Of a DNA stretch of 64,000 nucleotides, positions 29,301-37,959 are shown one piece after another (the stretch's first letter is position 1; each line of letters starts with the position of its first letter). Below the pieces are notes generated by a model that did no database searches, had not been told where the DNA came from, and was given only the letters and a program-made list of their open reading frames with translations. Origin of the DNA: Mariniflexile gromovii. Lineage in GTDB: Bacteria > Bacteroidota > Bacteroidia > Flavobacteriales > Flavobacteriaceae. The position numbers were made by a program, and so were the translations under genes. The stretch spans positions 1-64,000 of the forward strand of contig NZ_JAGJCB010000020.1 of the NCBI RefSeq assembly GCF_017814435.1, in the 5' to 3' direction.

Positions 29301-29718
29301 TTCTAGGTGTTTTAGCTATGGTTTTTAGGAAGTTTTTTAAAAGTTCTCCATTTTCGGTGACTTCTAGATAGGGAAGAAGTTCTTTTTTTGTGATGGCATC
29401 ATATTTAAATGGAATTTCTTCGGCATATTCTTCAACAAAAAAATCAAAAGGATTGATGGTTTTTAAATCGGCTATAATCTCAACCTCAATAGATAACTCC
29501 TTAGTTTTCTCAGGAAAAATAACTCGGGCTAAATAGTTGCCAAAAGGATCCTGTTGCCAGTTGAAAAATTGATTTTCAGGCTTAATTTTTAAAGAGTACG
29601 CTTCTATGGGAGTTCTGCTATGAGGCGCGGGTCGAAGCCTGAAAATATGAGGGGATAATGATACCGAACGATCGTATTTGTAAAGTGTTTTATGTGAAAT
29701 TACAATTTTTAATGCCAT
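26380..29718 (-). CDS. Transglutaminase-like/DUF2126 fusion protein
   Basis: 1112 aa. Residues 1-285 form a transglutaminase N-terminal sandwich (SHKTLYKYDRSVSLSPH) plus core with triad Cys in KSGSCRDYAWLF, His in DLHAWAEVY and Asp in WIGFDATSGL. The rest is DUF2126: LTMGGEPTFISIDDME, the GGGNHVTLGG segment and the C-terminal NHPGGRSYETYPVNSYEAESR. DUF2126 has been proposed to be a glutamine-synthetase-like amidoligase. It is first in the operon with the ATP-grasp/alpha-E and transglutaminase proteins, so the three probably act on one substrate. Domain content is sure; the pathway is inferred. Confidence 0.9.
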   Translation of the reverse strand: MALKIVISHKTLYKYDRSVSLSPHIFRLRPAPHSRTPIEAYSLKIKPENQFFNWQQDPFGNYLARVIFPEKTKELSIEVEIIADLKTINPFDFFVEEYAEEIPFKYDAITKKELLPYLEVTENGELLKNFLKTIAKTPRKTIYFLIDINRKIYEYLKYNIRLDPGVQNCEETLKLKSGSCRDYAWLFVQTLRHLGFGARFVSGYLVQLKSDEKSLDGPSGPEEDFTDLHAWAEVYIPGAGWIGFDATSGLLAGEGHIPLACTPSFESAAPVSGMSDVCETEFFFENSVKRIFESPRVTKPYTEEQWDAINALGYEVEKDLVKGDVRLTMGGEPTFISIDDMESEEWNTEADGDHKRDLAKNLAARLYDEFSENGIIHQAQGKWYPGEPLPRWNIELCWRKDGKAMWRNRNKDLFCLFAKNTKLAPDSDKLFLETLTTFLGITDKTIKPVYEDSFYFLWEEGKLPIDIDPTQEDGNMLVKNKLKEILKNGTTKPVGYVVPINNYKNKWFTCNWTFRRKHIFLIPGNSPIGLRLPLGSLLREPEQQDFPIYEPDQFSKQEELPQYFYSVLVRREKFLKNKLDNLNEDYFIRTALCAEIRDEKLHLFLPPTDSAEVFLNLIASIEATSSLLSIPVILEGYSAPKDNRLESLKITPDPGVIEINVHPSKNWSELTNTTFKLYDHAKHARLGTEKFMLDGKHTGTGGGNHVTLGGTSPADSPLLRKPSLLRSLLTFWQHHPGLSYLFSGAFIGATSQAPRIDEARMENLYELEIAFSQIPKNGDVPFWLTDRLFRHLLTDLTGNTHRAEFCIDKLYSPDSSSGRLGILELRAFDMPPHPRMSLMQNLLVRTLVAWFWKTPYEHNLVRWGTELHDKFLTEHYVREDIKDIVDQLNKAGYPFKEDWFNPFFEFRFPLHGMVEINNIHLELRAAIEPWNVLGEEMTGGGTARYVDSSVERVQVKVSHFIEERYVLTCNGIKVHLNSTGVKGEYVAAIRYKAWNPHSSLHPTIGVDTPLVFDIIDTWNKHSIGGCTYFVNHPGGRSYETYPVNSYEAESRRINRFWEQGHTQGDITEVEKITQDDNNSDRDLKKSEASKKFNYKELPINFEFPYTLDLRKK

Positions 29719-30024
29719 TTAAATAAAGGTGTTAGAAACAATGCAAATTACTGTTTTAATTGAAAAGAAAGTTATTTTATAAACTCTAATTTACAAATAA
29801 CTGAGCACTAATTATTAAAAAAATAATAACTAAGAGCAATTTTGTAATAATAATAGAATAACAATTTTAAACTATTATAATCACATATTTAATGGTAAAA
29901 AAATAAAGTATTATTAATAGTATTACGGTTAAAAAACAGGTTTTTATTCATACATCTTCTATTAGAAACAATGTTTTACCTTATTATATGTATTTTTAAT
30001 CTTTTAATTTGAAATGGATATTTT
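29719..30024. other. AT-rich divergent intergenic region
   Basis: 306 bp between the divergent DUF2126 operon and the SMP-30 gene. It is almost entirely A/T, with no open frame of note and no clear repeat. Promoters for both directions must lie here. TTAATTTG near 30010 resembles a -7 element for the plus-strand gene but is one base off consensus. Confidence 0.6.
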
Positions 30025-30921
30025 ATGAAAAAACTCGATTTTTTGTTTTTATTTTTTGTGATCATTTTTTTTATGGCTTCCACACATGGTCAAAAAAAGG
30101 ATAAATTATTTAAACAAAATGCTCATGTAGAAATGGCTGGAACTGGTTTTCTTTTTACAGAAGGCCCAGCGGTGGCCAAAAATGGTAACGTATATTTTAC
30201 CGATCAGCCTAATGATAAGATTCATATTTGGGATGAAAAAAAAGGTGTTTCACTTTATTTACAAGGAACAGGACGATCCAATGGTATGTATTTTAATTCA
30301 AAAGGACAGCTTGTTGCCTGCGCCGATGAAAATAATCAATTAGTCTATTTTGATGAAAACAAAAAAATGAATGTTATTTTTCAAGACTTTGAAGGTAAGC
30401 ATTTAAACGCACCAAACGATTTATGGATTGCCCCAAATGAAACTATCTACTTCACCGATCCGTATTACCATAGAACCTACTGGGCCGAAGACCATAAACA
30501 AATACAAGACGTACAGGGCGTCTATTCACTAGATTCAGAAGGACATATAAAACTTGTGATTTCTGATTTTGTAAAACCGAACGGTATTATAGGGACACCT
30601 GATGGGAAAACACTTTATGTTGCAGATAATGGAGATAATAAAATATGGAAATATGATATAACTGAAGATGGAACTTTAGCTAATAAAACCTTTTTTGCAC
30701 CACATGGTAGTGATGGAATGACCATTGATGCCAAAGGAAATATTTATCTTACCTCAGGAAAAGTATGGGTATATAACGCTAAAGGAGCCTTAATTAGTGA
30801 GATAGAAGTACCCGAAAAACCTTCAAATGTTTGTTTTGCCGGTAAAAAAAGAAACATACTTTTTATCACGGCTCGCAAATCTATATATACATTAAAGATG
30901 CAGGTAAAAGGTGTAAACTAA
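30025..30921 (+). CDS. Secreted SMP-30/gluconolactonase-family lactonase
   Basis: 298 aa with a signal peptide (about 22 residues, ending STHGQ). The mature part is a six-bladed SMP-30/gluconolactonase propeller with the usual metal ligands: Glu in LFTEGPAV, Asn in FVKPNG, Asp in HGSDGMTID, and the substrate-side NAPNDLW. Members hydrolyse sugar lactones to aldonic acids in a Ca/Zn-dependent way; here this would be periplasmic. It is convergent with a KDG-kinase-like gene (5-nt gap), a pairing that suggests sugar-acid catabolism. The exact lactone is unknown. Confidence 0.88.
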   Translation: MKKLDFLFLFFVIIFFMASTHGQKKDKLFKQNAHVEMAGTGFLFTEGPAVAKNGNVYFTDQPNDKIHIWDEKKGVSLYLQGTGRSNGMYFNSKGQLVACADENNQLVYFDENKKMNVIFQDFEGKHLNAPNDLWIAPNETIYFTDPYYHRTYWAEDHKQIQDVQGVYSLDSEGHIKLVISDFVKPNGIIGTPDGKTLYVADNGDNKIWKYDITEDGTLANKTFFAPHGSDGMTIDAKGNIYLTSGKVWVYNAKGALISEIEVPEKPSNVCFAGKKRNILFITARKSIYTLKMQVKGVN

Positions 30922-30926
30922 AACCC

Positions 30927-31931
30927 CTATCTATTGAATCTACCAGAAATATTCCCATCTAAAATCCCCATTACTTCGGGTACTGTTGCGTAGTTAACAT
31001 CACCTTCATAAGTGTGTTTTAATGCGCATGCAGCACTTGCAAATTCCATGGATTTATAATCGTCAAATTCTTGTAAACCATAAATTAATCCAGCGGCAAA
31101 GGCATCACCTGTACCAATTCTATCAATAATGTGAGTAATGTCAAAATCACTGGTTTCCCTAAACTCTTTTCCATTCCACATTCTGGCTCTAATTTTGTGC
31201 CACGAGGCGTTTATTGGAGTTCGTATTTTATCGAAAACCTTTTCAATGGAAGGAAATTTAACCATTAACGCTTTACTTGCTTCAATAAAATCATCATTGG
31301 AATATTCGTATTTGGTATCTAAAACTTCATTTATTTCATTAATGCCACCAATAAAAATGGTAGAATAGGTAAGTAAATCTATTAAAACATCTTTGGCATT
31401 TTCACCATATTTCCATAAACCATTGCGGTAGGTGGGATCGGCACTAACAGTGATTCCATGTTTTTTGGCTATAATAAGACCTGCTTTTAGGGTGTCGTAC
31501 GCCCCTTTGCTAAGGGCAGGAGTAATGCCTGTCCAATGGATCCATTTCCCTTTTCTTAAAATACCTTCCCAATTTACCATATTTGGTTTAATATCAGAAA
31601 ACGAAGAATGGGAGCGATTGTAAGAAATAGCACTTGGTCGCATTACAGCCCCAACTTCAAGAAAATAAACACCTAAAGGTTTATCCGAACGTACAATGGC
31701 AGAGGTGCTAACTCCAAATTTTTGTATATACTTAATGGCAGTATCACCAACAAAATCATTAGACACACAACTAATGTGCTTTACTTTTTCACCAAAATTA
31801 GCAATAGAGATGCCCACATTTACTTCAGTACCACCAAAATAAAATTCCAATAAATTAGCTTGTATAAATTTTTTGTTTCCCTCTGGAGATAAACGCATCA
31901 AAACTTCTCCGAATGTAATAATTTGCTTCAT
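30927..31931 (-). CDS. kdgK: PfkB-family sugar kinase, probably 2-dehydro-3-deoxygluconokinase
   Basis: 334 aa, ribokinase/PfkB fold. N-terminal FGEVLMRLSPEGNKKF and FYFGGTEVNVGISIANFGEKV (first PfkB signature) are typical of KDG kinases, and the C-terminal signature DRIGTGDAFAAGLIYGL carries the catalytic Asp. The predicted reaction is phosphorylation of 2-keto-3-deoxygluconate in Entner-Doudoroff-type or uronate breakdown. No KDPG aldolase gene is in the window. Substrate assignment is by resemblance and could be another keto-sugar acid. It lies 38 bp downstream of guaC on the same strand. Confidence 0.8.
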   Translation of the reverse strand: MKQIITFGEVLMRLSPEGNKKFIQANLLEFYFGGTEVNVGISIANFGEKVKHISCVSNDFVGDTAIKYIQKFGVSTSAIVRSDKPLGVYFLEVGAVMRPSAISYNRSHSSFSDIKPNMVNWEGILRKGKWIHWTGITPALSKGAYDTLKAGLIIAKKHGITVSADPTYRNGLWKYGENAKDVLIDLLTYSTIFIGGINEINEVLDTKYEYSNDDFIEASKALMVKFPSIEKVFDKIRTPINASWHKIRARMWNGKEFRETSDFDITHIIDRIGTGDAFAAGLIYGLQEFDDYKSMEFASAACALKHTYEGDVNYATVPEVMGILDGNISGRFNR

Positions 31932-31969
31932 ACTGAAAGATATACCTTTAATTTTGGTTAATATATTAA

Positions 31970-33010
31970 TTATTTTGTATAAACTCTATTTTCTTGTTCA
32001 TTAACTCTTATAAATGTGGTTCGCTTTGTTAGTTCTTTTAAACGTTTGGCACCAACATAAGTACAGGTACTTCTTAAACCTCCTAGTATATCTTGCAACG
32101 TGTTTTCAACATCACCTCTATAAGGAACTTCTACTGTTTTGCCCTCGCTTGCTCTATAATCGGCAACACCGCCAATATGTTTTTCCATGGCGGTGGTAGA
32201 ACTCATACCATAAAATTTCCGATACGGTTTTCCTTGTTTTTCAACGTGTTCTCCGCCACTTTCGGTATGGCCAGCAAGCATCCCACCAAGCATTACAAAA
32301 TCGGCACCAGCACCAAATGCTTTGGCAATATCACCCGGAATGGAGCAACCGCCATCGCTAATTATTTGTCCGCCCAAACCATGAGCAGCATCGGCACATT
32401 CTATTATGGCAGAAAGCTGCGGATACCCAACGCCTGTTTTAATGCGTGTGGTACAAACAGAACCAGGGCCAATACCCACTTTAACAATATCGGCACCAGA
32501 TAATAACAATTCTTCAACCATTTCGCCAGTAACAACATTTCCCGCAATAATTACTTTATCAGGATATAATGTTCTGGTTTCTTTTACAAAATCTGCAAAA
32601 TGTTCAGAATAGCCATTGGCAACATCAATGCAAATGAATTTTAGATAAGGATTGAATTTGAATACGGACGCTAAATGTTCAGAATCCTTTTTGCTAATTC
32701 CGGTACTAACGGCTATATAATTTTCAATACCCTCGGGTAAGTTTGATGCAAATATATTCCAATCGGCAATGGAATAATGTTTATGTATAGCAGTAAAAAG
32801 TTGTTTTTTTGATAGTGATTTCGCCATTTCAAACGTGCCAACGGTATCCATATTGGCTGCTATAATAGGGATTCCTGTCCATGAAAACGGACTGTGTAAA
32901 AATTTGAAATCGCGTTCTAAACTCACTTCAGATCGACTTTTAAGAGTAGATCGTTTTGGACGAATCATCACATCCTTGAAGCCTAATTTTATATCATATT
33001 CTATGCGCAT
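31970..33010 (-). CDS. guaC: GMP reductase
   Basis: 346 aa, close to the usual 345-347 aa of GuaC and lacking the CBS domains of IMP dehydrogenase. Visible are the N-terminal [25 protein letters not shown]-binding [13 protein letters not shown], catalytic loop [20 protein letters not shown] (catalytic Cys), [20 protein letters not shown] and the phosphate-binding MLGGMLAGH. It converts GMP to IMP for purine recycling. Confidence 0.95.
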   Translation of the reverse strand: MRIEYDIKLGFKDVMIRPKRSTLKSRSEVSLERDFKFLHSPFSWTGIPIIAANMDTVGTFEMAKSLSKKQLFTAIHKHYSIADWNIFASNLPEGIENYIAVSTGISKKDSEHLASVFKFNPYLKFICIDVANGYSEHFADFVKETRTLYPDKVIIAGNVVTGEMVEELLLSGADIVKVGIGPGSVCTTRIKTGVGYPQLSAIIECADAAHGLGGQIISDGGCSIPGDIAKAFGAGADFVMLGGMLAGHTESGGEHVEKQGKPYRKFYGMSSTTAMEKHIGGVADYRASEGKTVEVPYRGDVENTLQDILGGLRSTCTYVGAKRLKELTKRTTFIRVNEQENRVYTK

Positions 33011-33093
33011 GTATCATTGAGATTATGGTCGTTTTAAAAGTATTTTATAAAGTTAAATAAAACAAAATAATTTATAAAAATTAAAAGCTGTAT

Positions 33094-33101
33094 TACTTTT
33101 G
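33094..33101 (+). promoter_or_regulatory. Predicted -7 element for the hybrid kinase
   Basis: TACTTTTG matches TAnnTTTG. The expected start near 33108 would produce a leader containing the 11-codon frame at 33117-33152. No good -33 TTG is visible at the usual distance. Confidence 0.35.
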
Positions 33102-33116
33102 TATATTAATATAATT

Positions 33117-33152
33117 ATGGATAAGTTTGTTAAAAGTGCGCTAATTTTATGA
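33117..33152 (+). CDS. Possible 11-codon leader peptide overlapping the kinase start
   Basis: ATG 33117 opens MDKFVKSALIL and ends at TGA 33150-33152, overlapping the kinase ATG (33149-33151) as ATGA. This arrangement is typical of translational coupling. The frame is short and could be chance. Confidence 0.3.
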   Translation: MDKFVKSALIL

Positions 33153-34549
33153 AATTTCCTATATCATTTCTTAAATCTATTCGAGTAAAGAAAATATTAT
33201 CCATTATTATTTTTTCTTCAATAGCTGTTGTTTTATTGTTAGTATACTTTTTTCTGGAGAAAAAAATAAATACAGACATTCTCGTTTTGATTTTATTAGG
33301 ATTTGTAATTGCTCTAATTTTTGTGTTGCAATATTTTTTTAAAAATCAATTAAGGAATGAGGTTAGAATTTCAAATTTAAATACTAGAATTAAGGAGCTT
33401 AAATTTAATCTGGATGATGCCAATAAATTAGCCGATTATAAATCTGTATATATTTCTAATATGAGTTACGAAATACGTACTCCACTTAGTACTATATTGG
33501 GTATGCTCAACATGTTGAAACAAACTCATTTAGATGAGGACCAAATAGCACAGGTTGAAATTGCTGAATATTCTTCAAAGCACTTATTGCAGCTTGTAAA
33601 CATGGTTACAGATAATGAAGATGTGGATAAGGGCAATGTAAGCATTAATTTATTGGCCCTCGATTTAAAATCTGATTTGTCACACCTTTTCAAAGTATTT
33701 GAATTTCAGGCTTGGGAAAAAGGCCTGCAATTTGAGTATAAATTTTTAGTAGGTGAGAAAAGTAAATTTTCTCTTTTGGGCGATTCTTTGCGTATTCAAC
33801 AAGTCCTTATCAATTTAATTAACAACGCTATAAAGTTTACAAACTCCGGAAAAATAACAGTAATTGTAGATCAAACCGTAAGTATAGATGATGATCAAAT
33901 TGTAACATTCTATATTAAAGACACGGGTATTGGTTTGAATCCTGAAAAAGTAAAGCAATTTTTTGAAGATTCTAAGGCATTTAATACAACAGAAGGAAGA
34001 GATTATAGAGGTGGTGGTATTGGGCTTTCCATTTCACATCAACTTGTAAAATTGATGGGAGGTGAATTAAAATTGGAAAGTAAAGAAAACGAAGGTTCTA
34101 CTTTTTATTTTAGTCTACAACTTAAAAAAACACTGGGCATAAATACTGAAGATGAAATTTTAAAACCTGTGTTATTAAAAAAGTTTAGTGTTTTGGTTGC
34201 TGAAGATAACAGAATGAATCAAAAAGTAATTAAATTTTTGTTAGAACAACAAGGTGCGGATTGTACGTTTGCCAAAAATGGTCTAGAAGCGGTTGATTTG
34301 TATAAGATTTTAGATTTCGATATGATTTTTATGGATATTTATATGCCAGATATGGATGGTTATGAAGCTACAAAAGCCATAAAAGCAACAGAAAAATATT
34401 CAGATTTAAAAACACCAATTATTGCAGTATCTGCAAGTGCTTTTGAAGAAGATATACTAAACGCAAAACTAGCTGGAATAGATGAATTTTTGCCAAAACC
34501 TATTGAGGTTGCGCAACTGAAAGAGTTATTAATAAAATACTCAAAATAA
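33149..34549 (+). CDS. Hybrid sensor histidine kinase/response regulator lacking the phospho-accepting His
   Basis: 466 aa. There are two membrane helices (about 15-36, 44-62) with almost no periplasmic loop, a coiled linker (68-98), a HisKA-like dimerisation region, a HATPase domain and a C-terminal receiver. The H-box reads NMSYEIRTPLSTILG: Tyr107 (TAC, 33467-33469) replaces the His of SHEIRTPL. The ATP-binding motifs look intact (N-box NLINNAIKF near 222, G1 DTGIG near 258, G2 GGGIGLSIS near 288). The receiver is intact: Glu352/Asp353, phosphorylation site Asp396 (FMDIYMPDMDG), Ser428, Lys450. It cannot autophosphorylate at the usual site, so it may be a pseudokinase controlling a partner or a single-base mutant. 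The signal is unknown. Confidence 0.87.
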   Translation: MKFPISFLKSIRVKKILSIIIFSSIAVVLLLVYFFLEKKINTDILVLILLGFVIALIFVLQYFFKNQLRNEVRISNLNTRIKELKFNLDDANKLADYKSVYISNMSYEIRTPLSTILGMLNMLKQTHLDEDQIAQVEIAEYSSKHLLQLVNMVTDNEDVDKGNVSINLLALDLKSDLSHLFKVFEFQAWEKGLQFEYKFLVGEKSKFSLLGDSLRIQQVLINLINNAIKFTNSGKITVIVDQTVSIDDDQIVTFYIKDTGIGLNPEKVKQFFEDSKAFNTTEGRDYRGGGIGLSISHQLVKLMGGELKLESKENEGSTFYFSLQLKKTLGINTEDEILKPVLLKKFSVLVAEDNRMNQKVIKFLLEQQGADCTFAKNGLEAVDLYKILDFDMIFMDIYMPDMDGYEATKAIKATEKYSDLKTPIIAVSASAFEEDILNAKLAGIDEFLPKPIEVAQLKELLIKYSK

Positions 34550-34568
34550 GAGCTGGTTTTTTTTTAAA

Positions 34569-34949
34569 TTACTTTACAGCAATCACGCTAATTTCAACGT
34601 TTACATTTTTTGGTAAACGTGCCACTTGAACGGTTTCGCGCGCAGGCGCACTAGCTTCATCAAAAAAACTGCCATACACCGCGTTAATTTTTGCAAAATC
34701 ATCCATATTGCTAATGAATATTGATGATTTTACAACGTGTTCAAATGTCATATTTGCAGCTTCCAAAACAGCTTTTAAGTTATGCATCACTTGTTTTGTT
34801 TCAGTTTCAATATCACCTAAAACAAGTGCGTTGGTTTTTGGGTCAATGGCAATTTGCCCAGAAGTGTATAAGGTGTTTCCGCTTAAAATAGCTTGATTAT
34901 AAGGACCAATAGGAGCAGGTGCATTTGGTGTTGTAATGATTTTTTTCAT
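34569..34949 (-). CDS. ridA: RidA-family enamine/imine deaminase
   Basis: 126 aa, standard YjgF/YER057c/UK114 length. Residues run NAPAPIGPYNQAI (N-terminal signature), LYTSGQIAIDP, and the C-terminal block APARETVQVARLPKNVNVEISVIAV, containing the Arg that binds substrate carboxylate. RidA hydrolyses 2-aminoacrylate and other enamines released by PLP enzymes, protecting the cell. It lies 55 bp downstream of lptD on the same strand, separated by a heptanucleotide tandem repeat. Confidence 0.95.
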   Translation of the reverse strand: MKKIITTPNAPAPIGPYNQAILSGNTLYTSGQIAIDPKTNALVLGDIETETKQVMHNLKAVLEAANMTFEHVVKSSIFISNMDDFAKINAVYGSFFDEASAPARETVQVARLPKNVNVEISVIAVK

Positions 34950-34969
34950 ACGGAGTTGTTTTTAATTTT

Positions 34970-35000
34970 CAATAGGCAATAGACAATAGACAATAGACAA
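34970..35000. repeat. 7-nt tandem repeat
   Basis: One caatagg followed by three perfect caataga units (34977-34997) and a partial unit, between ridA and lptD. It is too short and uniform to be a CRISPR array; it is a simple sequence repeat. Confidence 0.8.
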
Positions 35001-35004
35001 TAAG

Positions 35005-37758
35005 CTATAGTTGTATATCTGGTTGATTTCGTTTCTCGTACTTTAAATCTTTTAGCATATTCGATTTTATTCCAATAAAGAAATTCCAAGAACTACGATC
35101 ACTAAAAGGCACCCAACTAAAATTCATGCGCCAGCTCATTAAATCGCGTTCAAAACGTAGTTGGGTATAGGTGAATCCGGCATTTTTTAAATCGTAACCA
35201 GAAGAGGCTCCAATAGACCATTTGTCGGATAATTTAATATCGCCCGAAAACATTAGTGAATGCGATGATATTTCGTTCTGTCGGGTTGAATTGGAATAAT
35301 TTACAGCATATGCAATTCTTAAGTTCCAAGGTATGCTAAAATGATAAAATTCACTGGGTTTTTCTTCTTCATCGGGTTCTTCTTCTCTGTTTTTTTGCTG
35401 ATTAGCAAAATCTTCTGAAATTCCGAATAAATCATCATCACGTCCGCCACTTCTTAAATTTTCTTCAATACCTCTTTTGTTCTCGTCTTTTTTACCACCT
35501 TCTTTACTAGATAAAGACCAGCTTGTAGTTAAGTTGGCACTTGTTAACCTAAAAAGGCTTCCACCGTTATCAATATTGAAAGTGTTAATTCTTCTATTAT
35601 TATTGTCCAACGCATAGGGGTCTAACGTAGCACCAAAGTTAATGCTCATTTTATTGTCGAAAAGTTGCGTACCCCCACTCATACTAACAGGACTCCATTG
35701 TAAAGAGTCGCCCGCAACGTTGTAAGAGGTTGAAAAGTTTAAATTGTTTAATAAGATAATTTTTTTAGATTCGGTAGCCGTAGTATCCCTATCGCGCACT
35801 TTAGCTTCAAGATTGTTTGAAAGCGAAAGGCCAATAGAACTTGAGAAATTATTACCAGGTTGTCCAAAAATGCTTTCCTCAAAACGCGTGTATGACACGT
35901 CACTTGTAGTTAAACCGTCGGCACTTACAACTTCATAAGTATCATAATATTTATCGAAAGCTGGATTAATATTATAGCTTACCGAGGGTCTCATAACGTG
36001 ACGAATAGCTTGAATTTTAGGGTCTTTTCCTTCTTTTTCAAAGTTAAACATACCATAAACTGTACTTCCTAAACTGGTACTGAAATTATAGGTTCTAAAG
36101 GCATCAAAACCGTTTACATCTTTAGTTACAACCTCTCTTTCAGTGGTGTCGTATGATTTTTCAATGGTTTTAAATGTCCAAACTTCATTAAAATTACTAC
36201 TAGCACTTAAACTAAAATATTTAAATAATTTAAAATTAGTAGTAAGAGGAATGGAATGTTGAAATCCTGCAACGGCATCATCAAACATTTCTTTTTTGAA
36301 GAAAAATTCATCGGTCGTGGTAATTCTATTTTCACCTCGCACACTATATTGAAGGTTGATGTTTTGAATGATTCCTTTTTTTGTACCAGTTTTTGATGCA
36401 AACGGATATATTCTACCAATGCTTCCTTGAAACGTAGGAAGCGTCATATTAATCACTTGTGTGTTTGTGTTTTGGGAATGGGTAGCCGTTAAACTAATAT
36501 TAGGTTGTAATTCACCTTGAAATGTCTTTGAGTAAGAGATGGAAGATGATAACGTGTTATTTAAAAACGCACCCGTATTTAATTGATTTACAGATGTTTG
36601 GTAGTACCTACTGCTCCCTAAGTTGACGGAGGCAGAAAAACGGGAATTCGGATTCGCTTTAGTATCTTGACTGTGCGACCAACGAATATTGTAAACGGTA
36701 GATTTAGAATAATCAGGAAAACCACGTTCGCTGTTAATTAAGCTTTCATACCTCAAACTTAGATTTCCTCTAAATTTATAACGTTTAGCATAAGTACTTT
36801 CACTACTAAACCCATAACTTCCGTTGGTATAGTAATCGCCCAAAAGTGTTAAATCAAAATATTCGCTAAGTGCTAAATAATAACCTCCATTTTGTAAAAA
36901 GTAGCCACGGTCGTTTTGTTCACCAAAACTAGGGATGATAATACCAGAGGTTTGTTTGTCGGACTGCGGAAAGAAACTAAATGGCAGCCAAACAGGGGTT
37001 GGAATATCATAAATGTACAATCCTGCAGCTCCTGTTACTATTTTTTTTCCGGGTACAATTTTAGCTTTTAATAAGCGGATATAATACTCGGGGTCATCTA
37101 AATCTTCGGCAGTTGTATATTTGGCGTTCTTTAAAAAGTAAACAGAATCGTTTTCTTTTTTAGTTAACGATGCAATAACGGTACCATCACCTTGTTCGGT
37201 TTTAGAGTTGTAAATAAGTGCTTTTTTTGTTTTTGTGTTAAAAACGATCGAGTCGGGCTCTACCACATTGGCACCTTGTGTAAAAACAGGCTTTTGGGAA
37301 TAAGTACCAATAGAATCTGTAATACCTTTAGCATACACGGTGTTTTTTGTATAATCTATGGTTATATTACCAGCAGCTATATTCATGTCGCCATAATCTA
37401 TAGTGGCTTCATTATATAAATACAGTTTATGTTCTTTTTGGTTAAACTTGGTATAATCAGTAGCATGGTATTTTACGGTATGTTCTAAAAGTTCCTTTTT
37501 AGGTTTAATGGAATCTTTTAATGTAGAATCTTGTTCTTTTTCAGCAATTTGCGGAACAAGCAAACTATCAACATTATCAACAATGCTGTCTTTTACATTT
37601 CTGTCAATAGGAATACCGCCTTTAGGGATGTCTTGTGCAAAGCTTAACATGTTAATAAACATTGTAAAACTTAGTGTAAAAAGTATTTTAAAGTTGTTTG
37701 TGTGCAACGCTTTTAAATGTATTTTTGTAAAAGTATGGCTCGATTTTTGAAAAGCCAA
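35005..37758 (-). CDS. lptD: LPS-assembly protein LptD-like outer-membrane barrel
   Basis: 917 aa. A hydrophobic signal segment (FKILFTLSFTMFINMLSFAQ, ends near residue 42) is followed by an OstA/LptA-like periplasmic domain (YLYNEATIDYGDMNIAAGNI, then IDYTKNTVYAKGI) and a long barrel region rich in aromatic strand motifs (from about 250, LPFSFFPQSDKQTSGIIIPS). LptD inserts lipopolysaccharide into the outer leaflet together with LptE. The start is a TTG at 37758, which gives a long basic n-region; no nearby in-frame ATG upstream is seen. It is divergent from the amidase and upstream of ridA, an arrangement I associate with Flavobacteriia. Confidence 0.88.
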   Translation of the reverse strand: MAFQKSSHTFTKIHLKALHTNNFKILFTLSFTMFINMLSFAQDIPKGGIPIDRNVKDSIVDNVDSLLVPQIAEKEQDSTLKDSIKPKKELLEHTVKYHATDYTKFNQKEHKLYLYNEATIDYGDMNIAAGNITIDYTKNTVYAKGITDSIGTYSQKPVFTQGANVVEPDSIVFNTKTKKALIYNSKTEQGDGTVIASLTKKENDSVYFLKNAKYTTAEDLDDPEYYIRLLKAKIVPGKKIVTGAAGLYIYDIPTPVWLPFSFFPQSDKQTSGIIIPSFGEQNDRGYFLQNGGYYLALSEYFDLTLLGDYYTNGSYGFSSESTYAKRYKFRGNLSLRYESLINSERGFPDYSKSTVYNIRWSHSQDTKANPNSRFSASVNLGSSRYYQTSVNQLNTGAFLNNTLSSSISYSKTFQGELQPNISLTATHSQNTNTQVINMTLPTFQGSIGRIYPFASKTGTKKGIIQNINLQYSVRGENRITTTDEFFFKKEMFDDAVAGFQHSIPLTTNFKLFKYFSLSASSNFNEVWTFKTIEKSYDTTEREVVTKDVNGFDAFRTYNFSTSLGSTVYGMFNFEKEGKDPKIQAIRHVMRPSVSYNINPAFDKYYDTYEVVSADGLTTSDVSYTRFEESIFGQPGNNFSSSIGLSLSNNLEAKVRDRDTTATESKKIILLNNLNFSTSYNVAGDSLQWSPVSMSGGTQLFDNKMSINFGATLDPYALDNNNRRINTFNIDNGGSLFRLTSANLTTSWSLSSKEGGKKDENKRGIEENLRSGGRDDDLFGISEDFANQQKNREEEPDEEEKPSEFYHFSIPWNLRIAYAVNYSNSTRQNEISSHSLMFSGDIKLSDKWSIGASSGYDLKNAGFTYTQLRFERDLMSWRMNFSWVPFSDRSSWNFFIGIKSNMLKDLKYEKRNQPDIQL

Positions 37759-37959
37759 AATTACATATATTTTTCTGTGATTAATTTATTATTCAATTAA
37801 AATTTTAAATTAAACTTGGTGCTACTTAAATTAAATAATAAACCAAGTTTTTTAATCGTTAAAATGTTTGTGAGCTATTAATTGTCAAAATAAAATATAA
37901 TGTGATAATTATAGTTAATGTTTATGAGTTACCGATTTATGTCAAAAATGATTTATTCC

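Noticed and set aside
32093-32503. 136-codon plus-strand frame inside guaC
   Set aside because: Antisense to the catalytic region of GMP reductase; no homology pattern seen.
34970-35000. CRISPR-like array
   Set aside because: Units are 7 nt with no spacers and no cas genes are present; it is a simple tandem repeat.
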